From the NCBI GenBank assembly GCA_025997215.1, contig BNUH01000073.1, positions 1 through 14,014 of the forward strand: a DNA stretch of 14,014 nucleotides, read 5' to 3'. The notes under the pieces are model-generated. The model did no database searches. It saw nothing but the letters and a program-made list of their open reading frames with translations, and was not told the DNA's origin. Position numbers and translations under genes: made by a program. Within the stretch, counting starts at the first letter, position 1. Each line of letters begins with the position of its first letter. This stretch comes from Clostridia bacterium. GTDB taxonomy: Bacteria; Bacillota_A; Clostridia; Christensenellales; Aristaeellaceae. Positions 6,251-13,339 of the stretch are shown here, piece by piece.

Positions 6251-7231
6251 CTAAAAGAACCCGCTATCCGGGTCAATCTTCTTGACGGCGAAATTCGCGC
6301 TGACTATCAGGATGCAGCCCAGCACGCTCTGCAGCAGCCCTGATGCGGATGAGAAGCTGTAGTTCGACTGCTCCATCAGCGCCTTGTACACGTACACGTC
6401 GATCGTCTCGGTGACATAGATCAGCGCGTTGGAGTTGCGCGTAGCCTGATAGAACAGGCCGAAATCCGTGTTGAATATATGCCCTATATTCATTATAAAT
6501 AATATGGATATAACCGGACGCAACAGCGGCAGCGTGATCGAGAATATCTGCTGCTTTATAGTCGCGCCGTCGATGACCGCGCTCTCATACAGCGTCGAGT
6601 CTATGCCGGATATTGAGGCCAGGTATACCACCATCGAGTAGCCCATCGTTTTCCAGGTGTTCAGGCCTATCAGCAAGCCCGGCCAATACCTGGGCTCCAG
6701 ATACCATGATACGTTCTGCCCTCCGTGCGATCGTAGGAGGCTGTTGATCAGCCCGCGATCCGTCGCCAGGAATGCGTACAGGAAGTAGCTGACGACCACC
6801 CAGCTTAGGAAGTGGGGCAGGAACATGGCCGTCTGGCAGACCTTCGCCAGACGCCGGCTGTGCATCTGAGATATCAGTATGGCCAGCGTCACGGGCAAGA
6901 CAAGGCCTATCATCAGAAACGCCAGGTTGTAACCGACCGTGTTGCGGAATATGATCCCCACATCCGGCGAGCGAAACAGGTATTGCAGGTTCTTCAGCCC
7001 CACCCATTGGCTTCGCACGAATAGACTGTATATAAAACCCTTGCCCGGCGCAACTTTGTAATTCTTGAATGCTATAACCAGCCCGAACAGCGGCACGTAG
7101 CAGAACGCCGCGTACCACACCATCGACGGCAGCGACAGCGCGATCAACTCGAAGTCGTCGGGCATGAACCGCCGCTTCCCGGCCTTACCGCGCGCGGGCC
7201 GCTTGGCTGGACTGATACCGCTCACCGCCAT
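6251..7231 (-). CDS. CUT1 ABC transporter permease, LplB-like
   Basis: A 326-residue permease, first gene of the minus operon. A basic, hydrophilic N-terminus (about 1-25) precedes six predicted membrane segments, at about 30-53, 95-121, 136-155, 183-205, 238-255 and 298-315. The EAA loop lies at about 215-237 (YESAVIDGAT then ITLPLL). Residues PSMVWYAAFCYVPLFGLVIA and FKNYKV are typical of LplB-type proteins. The frame is open 20 codons further upstream (to 7291), but the ATG at 7231 has a strong GGAGG five bases before it, so the shorter start is chosen. It pairs with the LplC-like permease to form the channel. The promoter lies at 7287-7314, divergent from the GH20 operon. Confidence 0.92.
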   Translation of the reverse strand: MAVSGISPAKRPARGKAGKRRFMPDDFELIALSLPSMVWYAAFCYVPLFGLVIAFKNYKVAPGKGFIYSLFVRSQWVGLKNLQYLFRSPDVGIIFRNTVGYNLAFLMIGLVLPVTLAILISQMHSRRLAKVCQTAMFLPHFLSWVVVSYFLYAFLATDRGLINSLLRSHGGQNVSWYLEPRYWPGLLIGLNTWKTMGYSMVVYLASISGIDSTLYESAVIDGATIKQQIFSITLPLLRPVISILFIMNIGHIFNTDFGLFYQATRNSNALIYVTETIDVYVYKALMEQSNYSFSSASGLLQSVLGCILIVSANFAVKKIDPDSGFF

Positions 7232-7233
7232 CC

Positions 7234-7241
7234 CCACCTCC
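7234..7241 (-). promoter_or_regulatory. Ribosome-binding site deciding the LplB-like start
   Basis: On the minus strand GGAGGTGG at 7241-7234 precedes the ATG at 7231 with five bases between GGAGG and the start codon. The alternative ATG at 7291 would lie directly in the -10 region of the proposed promoter and cannot be translated from that transcript. Confidence 0.8.
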
Positions 7242-7286
7242 GATCCATCGATCCATATGTGGAATAACCTGCCACTATTGGGTAGG

Positions 7287-7314
7287 ATCATAGTATATCA
7301 CACCGCCGCGTCAA
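7287..7314 (-). promoter_or_regulatory. Promoter of the minus-strand transport operon
   Basis: Read on the minus strand, TTGACG (7314-7309) and TATGAT (7292-7287) are separated by 16 bases, one mismatch each to the sigma-A consensus. Transcription would begin near 7280, about 50 bases before the LplB-like start. Confidence 0.6.
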
Positions 7315-7325
7315 ACGCAACGTTT
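7313..7325. promoter_or_regulatory. Candidate operator AAACG-CAA-CGTTT between the divergent promoters
   Basis: A perfect 5-3-5 inverted repeat touches the minus-strand -35 element (7309-7314) and lies 40 bases before the plus-strand -35. Its position would allow one repressor to act on both operons. The ROK protein encoded at the end of the plus operon is the obvious candidate; this is inference from position only. Confidence 0.35.
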
Positions 7326-7364
7326 CTAAAAAGTGTTTATAAATAGGTTGTAAGAAGCAGGGGT

Positions 7365-7393
7365 TTGACGGCGCGCGTTGAATACTTTATTAT
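7365..7393 (+). promoter_or_regulatory. Promoter of the plus-strand GH20 operon
   Basis: TTGACG (7365-7370) and TATTAT (7388-7393) are spaced by 17 bases, each one mismatch from consensus. The expected start near 7400 gives a leader of about 30 bases before the GH20 ATG, which has GGAGG at 7421-7425. Confidence 0.7.
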
Positions 7394-7431
7394 GTTGTTT
7401 GGATTTATACGATGAATATTGGAGGTTAATA

Positions 7432-9228
7432 ATGCTATTGAATCACGATATTATCCGGCGGCGGGTATTCGGGTTAGTTGGATGCGAGTGGGACGGAACG
7501 GCGGCGGTCGAGGAAGGCCCGGGGCTTAGCGTCGAGTGGGATGGATTGGCCGCGCGCATTACAGCCGAGAACGCCAGCGCGCTTGCACGGGGATACTTCC
7601 TGCTCGCCCGGGCCGTCATGTCGGGGCAATCCTCGCTGTCCATCCGCCAGGAACGGCACATGGCCGTGTGCGGCGCGTACCTGGATATGTCGCGCGGCGG
7701 CGTGATGAACCTGACCGCGCTGCGCCATTACGTGGATCAGAGCGCGGCGCTGGGCCTCAACGCGCTGATGTTGTATACAGAAGATACCTACACCATCCCG
7801 GAGTATCCCTACTTCGGGTACCTGCGGGGCCGCTATACCCCCGACGAGCTACGCGAATTGGATAATTATGCAGACGGCATGGGCGTTGAACTGATCCCTT
7901 CCATCCAAGCGCTGGCGCACTTGGGCCAATTCCTGCAGTGGGCGCCCAGCGACAACCTGAAGGATACCTACAGCTGCCTGATGATCGACGATCCTAAGAC
8001 CTACGAATTCCTTGACTCCGCAATCCGCGCGTGCCGGGCGTGTTTCCGCAGCAAGCGCATCCACATCGGCATGGATGAGGCGCATGGCGTCGGCTTGGAC
8101 CGCTACTTCGAGCGGCACGGCCTGGTGGATCGGTTTGAATTGTTAAGGCGGCACCTGGATAAGGTGGTTGCATCGTGCAAGGCGGCGGACTTCGAGCCGA
8201 TCATGTGGAGCGACATGTTCTTCCGCCTGGGTTCCAAGACCAACGAATACTACGACCTGGAGGCGCACATCCCGGAGTCGGTGATCGACAACCTGCCCGA
8301 CGTCACGCTGTGCTACTGGGATTACTACCATACTGATGAAGAATTCTACGACAAGATGCTCGACGAACACTTCCGCATGTCGAAAAAAGTCGCGTTCGCC
8401 GGAGGTGTGTGGACGTGGTCCGGATTCCTGCCGCACGTGGAGCTTACCCGCGCAACCATGCTCCCGGCCCTGCGCTCCTGCGCGAAACACGGGGTGCCCA
8501 TCGTGCTGGCGACGCTGTGGGGCGACGACGGCACCGAGACGGATTACAATCTTGCCACGAATCAGTTGGCGATGTTCTCAGAGTTCTGCTGGCAAGGACC
8601 CGACATATCTAATGAAGAGATCGATTCGGTCGGCGCATTCCTGACGGGGCTGCCCGCCGAGGTCTACGAGGCGTTCGGCGCGTTCTACGAAGGTTCGCGC
8701 GATCTTCGCACGGGCAAGGCCTTGGTATACTGCGACGTGCTCTACCCGCTGGTCTCCGAGAAGTCCGACCTGAACGAGCGTATGGCCGCTTACGCCAACG
8801 CCCGCCAAACGTTGGCTGCGCATCTGGACCGCGCCGATTGCCGTTACGCGGACGCCGCGTTCCATCTGGCCGGGGAGAAGGCGCGCGTGATCCAAGCATC
8901 GCGTGCGGCGTATAAGGCCGATAACAAGGCGGGTATTCAGCATATTGCTGAAATAGATATACCATGTTTGGTAAAGTTGACGTCAGTTCTGCGCGATCTG
9001 CACCGGGAACAGTGGGAATCCACATTCAAGCGCAACGGCTGGGAGGTAATGGCGCTGCGTTACGGCGCGGTGATTGGCCGCCTGGAGGACGCCGCTTACG
9101 CGCTCGCGCGCTGGGCGTCGGGTGAACTGGACACCATAGTTGAATTGGACGAGGAGCCGCTTCCGCCAAAGCGCAAGATGGGCATGCAGTTTTACAACGT
9201 ATACGTGTCACCCCAATATGCGTTATGA
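7432..9228 (+). CDS. GH20 beta-N-acetylhexosaminidase, GH20C-like, cytosolic
   Basis: A 598-residue glycoside hydrolase that should release terminal beta-linked GlcNAc or GalNAc by substrate-assisted catalysis. The catalytic Asp-Glu pair is D215-E216 in RIHIGMDEAHGVG. The barrel begins around MAVCGAYLDMSRGG (77-90), followed by LGLNALMLYTEDTY and GVELIPSIQALAHLGQFLQW. The active-site aromatics are in MWSDMF, YWDYYH and GVWTWSG. The layout resembles exo-N-acetylhexosaminidases such as streptococcal GH20C. No signal peptide or anchor is seen, so it acts on imported oligosaccharides. The ATG at 7432 has GGAGG six bases upstream; an upstream TTG extension to 7378 lies before the leader's ribosome site and is rejected. 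It is first in the plus operon and overlaps the kinase gene by 11 bases. Confidence 0.93.
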   Translation: MLLNHDIIRRRVFGLVGCEWDGTAAVEEGPGLSVEWDGLAARITAENASALARGYFLLARAVMSGQSSLSIRQERHMAVCGAYLDMSRGGVMNLTALRHYVDQSAALGLNALMLYTEDTYTIPEYPYFGYLRGRYTPDELRELDNYADGMGVELIPSIQALAHLGQFLQWAPSDNLKDTYSCLMIDDPKTYEFLDSAIRACRACFRSKRIHIGMDEAHGVGLDRYFERHGLVDRFELLRRHLDKVVASCKAADFEPIMWSDMFFRLGSKTNEYYDLEAHIPESVIDNLPDVTLCYWDYYHTDEEFYDKMLDEHFRMSKKVAFAGGVWTWSGFLPHVELTRATMLPALRSCAKHGVPIVLATLWGDDGTETDYNLATNQLAMFSEFCWQGPDISNEEIDSVGAFLTGLPAEVYEAFGAFYEGSRDLRTGKALVYCDVLYPLVSEKSDLNERMAAYANARQTLAAHLDRADCRYADAAFHLAGEKARVIQASRAAYKADNKAGIQHIAEIDIPCLVKLTSVLRDLHREQWESTFKRNGWEVMALRYGAVIGRLEDAAYALARWASGELDTIVELDEEPLPPKRKMGMQFYNVYVSPQYAL

Positions 9229-10186
9229 CGGCGGGTTGGTCATCGGCATGGATGGCGGCGGCACGCACACACGCGCCGCCGCCATGCGTCCGGACGGTTC
9301 GATCGCGGCGCGCGCCAAAGGCTTAGGGTTGAATTTTCACACGATCGGCCTGGAGGCAGCGCGAAATAATTTATGGGCTGTCGTGCGCGAGTTGCGTTCT
9401 ATTTGTGACGAACCTATAATCCGCATCGTCGTGGGTATGTCCGCGCTGGAACGGGACGCCGAACCGGAGTTGACGAAGCAGTTCGCCGGAGATATCCCCG
9501 AGCTGGAGCTGTTCAGCGACGCGCAGGCGGCGCTGATGGGCGTGGCGTTCGGCGAACCGGCAGCGGTCGTTATCTGCGGCACGGGTTCGATCATCATGGT
9601 TCAGGGCGCTGATGGGCGGCGGCGCGTATCGCTGGGCTGGGGCACCGTGCTGGGGGATCCGGGCAGCGCTTACGCGATGGCAGTGGATGGTTTGAGAGAA
9701 TCTATTCGATCTTGGGAATGCGGCGGCGATGCGACGGCCCTTTGCCGCGCCGTTATGCAGTATTTCGACATTAATGAACCGCGTGATTTGCGTGAATTAA
9801 TCGAACGCATCTACCATCCGCCGATGCCCGCCGATCGTATCGCTGGATTCGGCCAGGAGGTGCTGCGCCTTGCGGCTGAAGGCGACGAATCCGCTCAGCG
9901 TATCGTCCACAACAACCTGGATTATGCAGCGCGTGCGTGCGCCGCGCTGTTGGCCGACGTGCCCGAGGCGAATCGGGTCGGCTTGTACGGCGGAGTACTT
10001 ATGCATAATAAGGAAGCGCGCGAGTGGTTCACGCGAAGGCTGCTAGAGTTGAAACCGGGACTGACGGTCGGGCTGCTGGCAGTTCCGCCCGAGGTTGGTG
10101 CGGTATTATACAGCTTGAAACGCCAGGGACGTTTGACCGAATCCGTTATTGCACGTGCATGTGAGGATTCGAGGGGATGGTTATGA
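9218..10186 (+). CDS. BadF/BadG/BcrA/BcrD-family ATPase, likely N-acetylglucosamine kinase
   Basis: A 322-residue ASKHA-fold kinase, expected to phosphorylate free N-acetylhexosamine with ATP. The phosphate-1 loop is GMDGGGTHT (10-18). The probable catalytic Asp is D101 in FSDAQAALMGVA. Adenosine and phosphate contacts are in CGTGSI (120-125), and GWGTVLGDPGSAYAM (140-154) is the typical NagK-type segment. An LYGGVL strand is seen near the end. The ATG at 9218 overlaps the GH20 end by 11 bases and lacks a clear ribosome site, so translational coupling is likely. Its position directly after a GH20 gene supports GlcNAc or GalNAc as substrate. A glucosamine kinase activity cannot be excluded. 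Confidence 0.88.
   Translation: MRYDGGLVIGMDGGGTHTRAAAMRPDGSIAARAKGLGLNFHTIGLEAARNNLWAVVRELRSICDEPIIRIVVGMSALERDAEPELTKQFAGDIPELELFSDAQAALMGVAFGEPAAVVICGTGSIIMVQGADGRRRVSLGWGTVLGDPGSAYAMAVDGLRESIRSWECGGDATALCRAVMQYFDINEPRDLRELIERIYHPPMPADRIAGFGQEVLRLAAEGDESAQRIVHNNLDYAARACAALLADVPEANRVGLYGGVLMHNKEAREWFTRRLLELKPGLTVGLLAVPPEVGAVLYSLKRQGRLTESVIARACEDSRGWL
10171..10176 (+). promoter_or_regulatory. Ribosome-binding site deciding the SIS-protein start
   Basis: GAGGGG at 10171-10176 lies six bases before the ATG at 10183, which forms an ATGA overlap with the kinase stop. The ATG at 10177 directly abuts this site and is therefore less likely. Confidence 0.65.
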
Positions 10187-10926
10187 TAGATTATCCAACT
10201 TGCAAGACATATTTGAGCCGCGCCATTGCCATCCTTCAAACCATAATGGAAGAGGATGCCGCGGCACTGGAACAGGCGGCACGGACGATCGCGGCAAGCC
10301 TTTCCGCCGGAGGCACGGTGTATTCGTTTGGGACGGGACACGCGCACCTGCTGGCCGAGGAGATATTCTACCGAGCGGGTGGGCTGGCGGCCGCGTGTCC
10401 GATGCTGGATGAGCGGCTGATGCTGCACGTTTCCGCCAGCGGAAGCACGGATTGGGAGCGCAAACCGGGCGTGGCGGCCGAGGTGTTGGCGCGTTACCCG
10501 GTAAAGCCCGGCGATACTGTTATCATTATATCACAATCCGGGCGCAACACCGCCCCGGTGGAGATGGCGCGGCTGGCGCGTGAGCGTGGCGCTGCCGTCA
10601 TTGCGTTGACCAACCTCGCCCATTCTAAGAGCGTTACCGCTCGCAACCCGTGGAACCTGCGGCTATTCGAGGCGGCGGATATTACGCTGGATCTGCATGG
10701 CGCGATCGGGGACGCTGCCATCGCGATGCCCAGCGGCTTGAATGTTGCGCCGACCTCGACAGTGGCGGGTGCGGCGATACTGCAGGCATTGGTCTGCCGA
10801 GTGCGCGCGCTGACCGAAGAAGCGGGGCAGCCCGCCGATTGTTATATGTCCAGCAATGTGGATGGCGGGGACGCATTCAACGCGCAGTTGATCGAGCGAT
10901 ACCGTTCTACAAATCCGCATCTATAG
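10183..10926 (+). CDS. SIS-domain sugar-phosphate-binding protein (UPF0309-like)
   Basis: A 247-residue single-SIS protein. The sugar-phosphate-binding pattern is clear: VYSFGTGHAHLLAEEIFYRAGG (47-68), VIIISQSGRN (113-122) with the Ser-rich loop, VIALTN, and PTSTVAGAAILQA near the end. The closing segment MSSNVDGGDAFN is typical of the UPF0309/SIS group. SIS proteins act as isomerases, etherases or regulators of aminosugar phosphates. The reaction of this group is not established, and it lacks the second SIS domain of a GlmS-type enzyme. It overlaps the kinase gene by four bases (ATGA), so it is likely made in step with it. A role on the phosphorylated aminosugar product is inferred. Confidence 0.87.
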   Translation: MIDYPTCKTYLSRAIAILQTIMEEDAAALEQAARTIAASLSAGGTVYSFGTGHAHLLAEEIFYRAGGLAAACPMLDERLMLHVSASGSTDWERKPGVAAEVLARYPVKPGDTVIIISQSGRNTAPVEMARLARERGAAVIALTNLAHSKSVTARNPWNLRLFEAADITLDLHGAIGDAAIAMPSGLNVAPTSTVAGAAILQALVCRVRALTEEAGQPADCYMSSNVDGGDAFNAQLIERYRSTNPHL

Positions 10927-10958
10927 TATCATCTTTATATATAGAAGGAACACAAAAA

Positions 10959-12152
10959 ATGCATGCAGGTTTTGGCTTAAGCGATATCACCCCGCCGCTG
11001 GGCGTGGAGTTGGCCGGGTATGGCTACTACCTGGAGCGGCGCGCCGAGGGCGTGCTCGATCCGTTATATGTACGCGCGATTGCACTGGAGACGGACACGG
11101 CGCGCTGCATGATCATCTGCTGTGACCTATTGGGTTTGAGCACCGCCGTCGCGGATGCTGTGCGCTGCGGGCTGGCGCGGTTCGGTTACAAGCCCAACCA
11201 GGTGATGCTGGTTAGCATTCACACCCATACAGGCCCGGCTGTGCAGCATCACGAGGGCTGCGGCGAGGTTTCGGAGGAATATGTCGCGTCGCTGCCAGCC
11301 AGGATTCTTTGCGCATGCGAGTTGGCCGTGTCGGATTTGGCGAGCGTCGCAAAGCTCGAACGCCGCGAGGGTTTTCTTCCGCGTGAATTCGCGTACAACC
11401 GCGCGGATGCGGAGGAATCCGTCGAAAACATCGTGCGCGGGATTCTGATTGAACGGCGGGATCGACCGCCTGTCGCGCTGGTTTCGTACGCGTGTCATCC
11501 TGTAACGCGCAGACGAATCCCGGCGGTGTCGGCGGACTTCCCAGGACGCCTGACAGCTTTGCTGGATCAGGACGGGTACCGCGCGGTCTACTTGAATGGG
11601 TTGTGCGGGGATATCGATCCGGTTCGGTCAGCGGACCGGGATGAATTGCTGGAATCATTCGCGCAGGGCATTCGGGAGGCGTTCGTCCATCCGATTCGGC
11701 GGGAGGAATTGCCGTTGGATACGTTATCGGCCGCGCGGATGGAGTTTGACCTGCGGCTGATTACATTGACCGAGAGTGAGATTGCCGCGAAAGCGCAAGG
11801 CGCAGCCAATGCGCGGGTTGCATCGAAATGGGTCGAATTGATGACGGCGAACCCACCCGTTGATAGCGAGGCCGCGCCAGTCAACTTCATAAACCTAGGC
11901 GGTGTGCCGATTGTCGGCCTGCCGTTTGAAGGGTTCGAGCGGATTGGGAGGATCGTCCGCGAGCGCGTGCCGTCGGCATGGACGCTGGGCTGTTCCGGGC
12001 AAATGCTTGGATACCTGCCGACGAAATCGCATTACGAACGCGAATCGTACGCGGTGTGGGAATCCTCATTCCTGTATAAGCGCATGCCCGCACAGCCAGG
12101 CGAGGCTGAACGGCTTGGCGGCTGGATCGCGGATCGCCTGGACTCCATGTAG
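10959..12152 (+). CDS. Neutral/alkaline non-lysosomal ceramidase-family amidase, cytosolic
   Basis: A 397-residue protein with the ceramidase N-terminal domain. Motifs are FGLSDITPPLGVELAGYG at 5-22, HTHTGP at 88-93 (zinc-binding His), YACHP at 178-181 (zinc His), SADFPG at 191-196 and NGLCGDIDP at 213-221. It ends in SGQMLGYLPTKSHYERESY, the region of the Tyr that helps bind zinc in this family. There is no signal peptide, unlike the secreted eukaryotic and Pseudomonas enzymes, and it is much shorter than they are (about 650-750 residues). The true start is the ATG at 10959 after AAGGA at 10945-10949; the frame is open further upstream only inside the SIS gene. The family hydrolyses N-acyl bonds, so in this operon deacylation of an N-acyl aminosugar is plausible, though unproven. 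Its last 114 or so bases recur inverted at 13901-14014. Confidence 0.87.
   Translation: MHAGFGLSDITPPLGVELAGYGYYLERRAEGVLDPLYVRAIALETDTARCMIICCDLLGLSTAVADAVRCGLARFGYKPNQVMLVSIHTHTGPAVQHHEGCGEVSEEYVASLPARILCACELAVSDLASVAKLERREGFLPREFAYNRADAEESVENIVRGILIERRDRPPVALVSYACHPVTRRRIPAVSADFPGRLTALLDQDGYRAVYLNGLCGDIDPVRSADRDELLESFAQGIREAFVHPIRREELPLDTLSAARMEFDLRLITLTESEIAAKAQGAANARVASKWVELMTANPPVDSEAAPVNFINLGGVPIVGLPFEGFERIGRIVRERVPSAWTLGCSGQMLGYLPTKSHYERESYAVWESSFLYKRMPAQPGEAERLGGWIADRLDSM
11994..12107 (+). repeat. Left arm of a 114-bp imperfect inverted repeat
   Basis: This piece of the ceramidase gene matches the reverse complement of 13901-14014 without gaps at 108 of 114 positions. Differences are at 12011, 12069, 12092 and 12097-12099. 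Similarity stops after CGAGGCT at 12101-12107. The other end runs off the window, so the true repeat may be longer. Confidence 0.95.
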
Positions 12153-12169
12153 TCACGGCGGTATATATA

Positions 12170-13273
12170 ATGAAGGAAATGGATCTGGCGGGCATCCGCC
12201 GACGGAATATGGAGCGCGTGTGGAGCGCGCTGCTGCGCGGCCCCATGTCCCGCCAAGCGCTGGCCGAATCGACGGGGCTTAGTTTGATGACGGTCAGCAA
12301 CCTGATCGAGCTGTTCGGCGTGCGGGAAGCGGTGCGATTCGAGCCGCTGCCCAGGGAGCCAGGCCAGCCGTCGTCGGGCCGACGCGCGGAGTCGATCTCC
12401 ATCCGCACGGATAAGCACCTGCTGTTTGCGCTGGATCTGACCGGCCGACAATTCCGCCTGCACACGCTGGCGCTGGATGCGTCGCCTCTGCTGCCGGAAT
12501 TCGTTTCGCAGGAGCAGACGGATCAGGCTCGGTACGAGCAGGATCTGCGCGCGTTCTTGATGGAACATGCCGAGTTGATCAGCCTGGCGCTGCCTGGCCG
12601 CTCGGCGGTGGGGCTGTGCGTCGTCACGCCTGGTTCGTATGACGCCGATTCCGACACGATTCGCAACAAGCGCATACCCGGGTTGAACGGCCTGCCGTTA
12701 AAGCCGCTGGTCCTGGACGCGCTCGCACCGCTGGGGAGCGTCATGGATTGTTTTGTCGAGGAGGACGTTAAGCTGAGCATTCGCGCGCATCTGGGGCGCG
12801 GATTGCCCGATCCATTCTACTATCTGTATATCGGCGAAGGCGTTGGCGGCGCGTACTCGTCGCGCGGGGAGATACTGCGGGGGCTGAATGCCGTGGCGGG
12901 AGACGCGGGTCAAATGCGCTACGACGCGGGCCGCACATTTGAGCAGCGGCTGTCGCTGCGCGCATACAGGACGCTGCGCCAGACCTTGCCCGTGCGCGAC
13001 GCACTAAGTCACGCAGCTAAGGACTGCGGCGCGCTATTCCAGAATATTGTGTGGCTGCTCGATCCGGCGCTGATCCTGGTCGATTGCGCCTACGCCATGG
13101 ACGACGCCGACTGGTTCCAACGCTGCTTGAATCGGGAATTAACCCGCGCGTTATCCGGACACGTCGCCAGGATTCCCCAGATTCAACTGACGGGCGAATC
13201 CGCGCGGGCGTTGCTGCGAGGCGCTGCATACGCGCTGACCCAGCGGTGGTTCGAGCGGGTGATTAAGGATTGA
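12170..13273 (+). CDS. ROK-family transcriptional regulator (NagC/XylR-like)
   Basis: A 367-residue repressor-type ROK protein. An N-terminal winged helix-turn-helix (about 10-60; MSRQALAESTGLSLMTVSNLIE) is followed by an actin-fold ROK domain (about 85-360), with GLCVVTPGSYD, IPGLNGLPL, the EEDVKLSIRAHLGRG segment corresponding to the sugar-binding NDANAAALAE region, and YLYIGEGVGGAY. Two usual marks are missing: the zinc motif CxCGxxGC (here GDAGQMRYDAGRTFEQRL near 244-261) and a clear DxGxT ATP loop (here LDLTGRQF), so it is a regulator, not a kinase. It starts 17 bases after the ceramidase stop. As last gene of the plus operon it probably senses an aminosugar and controls the divergent promoters at 7287-7393. 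Confidence 0.9.
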   Translation: MKEMDLAGIRRRNMERVWSALLRGPMSRQALAESTGLSLMTVSNLIELFGVREAVRFEPLPREPGQPSSGRRAESISIRTDKHLLFALDLTGRQFRLHTLALDASPLLPEFVSQEQTDQARYEQDLRAFLMEHAELISLALPGRSAVGLCVVTPGSYDADSDTIRNKRIPGLNGLPLKPLVLDALAPLGSVMDCFVEEDVKLSIRAHLGRGLPDPFYYLYIGEGVGGAYSSRGEILRGLNAVAGDAGQMRYDAGRTFEQRLSLRAYRTLRQTLPVRDALSHAAKDCGALFQNIVWLLDPALILVDCAYAMDDADWFQRCLNRELTRALSGHVARIPQIQLTGESARALLRGAAYALTQRWFERVIKD

Positions 13274-13278
13274 TGACA

Positions 13279-13339
13279 TAGACCACCGGTCTGTTATTAT
13301 AGACCGGCGGTCTGGATTAGATTATAGACCGTGGGTCTG
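13279..13339. repeat. Three tandem palindromes TAGACC-N3-GGTCTG
   Basis: Units at 13279-13293, 13300-13314 and 13325-13339 share TAGACC-N3-GGTCTG exactly and differ only in the central triplet (ACC, GGC, GTG). Start-to-start spacings are 21 and 25 bases. Each is self-complementary, and units 1 and 2 also pair with each other (12 of 13 positions, eight-base loop). The array fills the gap between convergent ROK and thrS genes; the third unit encodes the last residues of thrS. It could be a bidirectional terminator (no T tract seen), an operator array or a dispersed repeat. Confidence 0.8.

Noticed and set aside
7378..7431. Upstream TTG extension of the GH20 gene
   Set aside because: It would overlap the -10 element at 7388-7393 and ignore the GGAGG at 7421-7425.
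10650..10958. Upstream extension of the ceramidase reading frame
   Set aside because: It lies wholly inside the SIS-protein gene in another frame; the ATG at 10959 has its own ribosome site and begins directly with the conserved FGLSDITPP segment.
13279..13339. CRISPR array
   Set aside because: Units are only 15 bases, spacers six to ten bases, and there are no cas genes.
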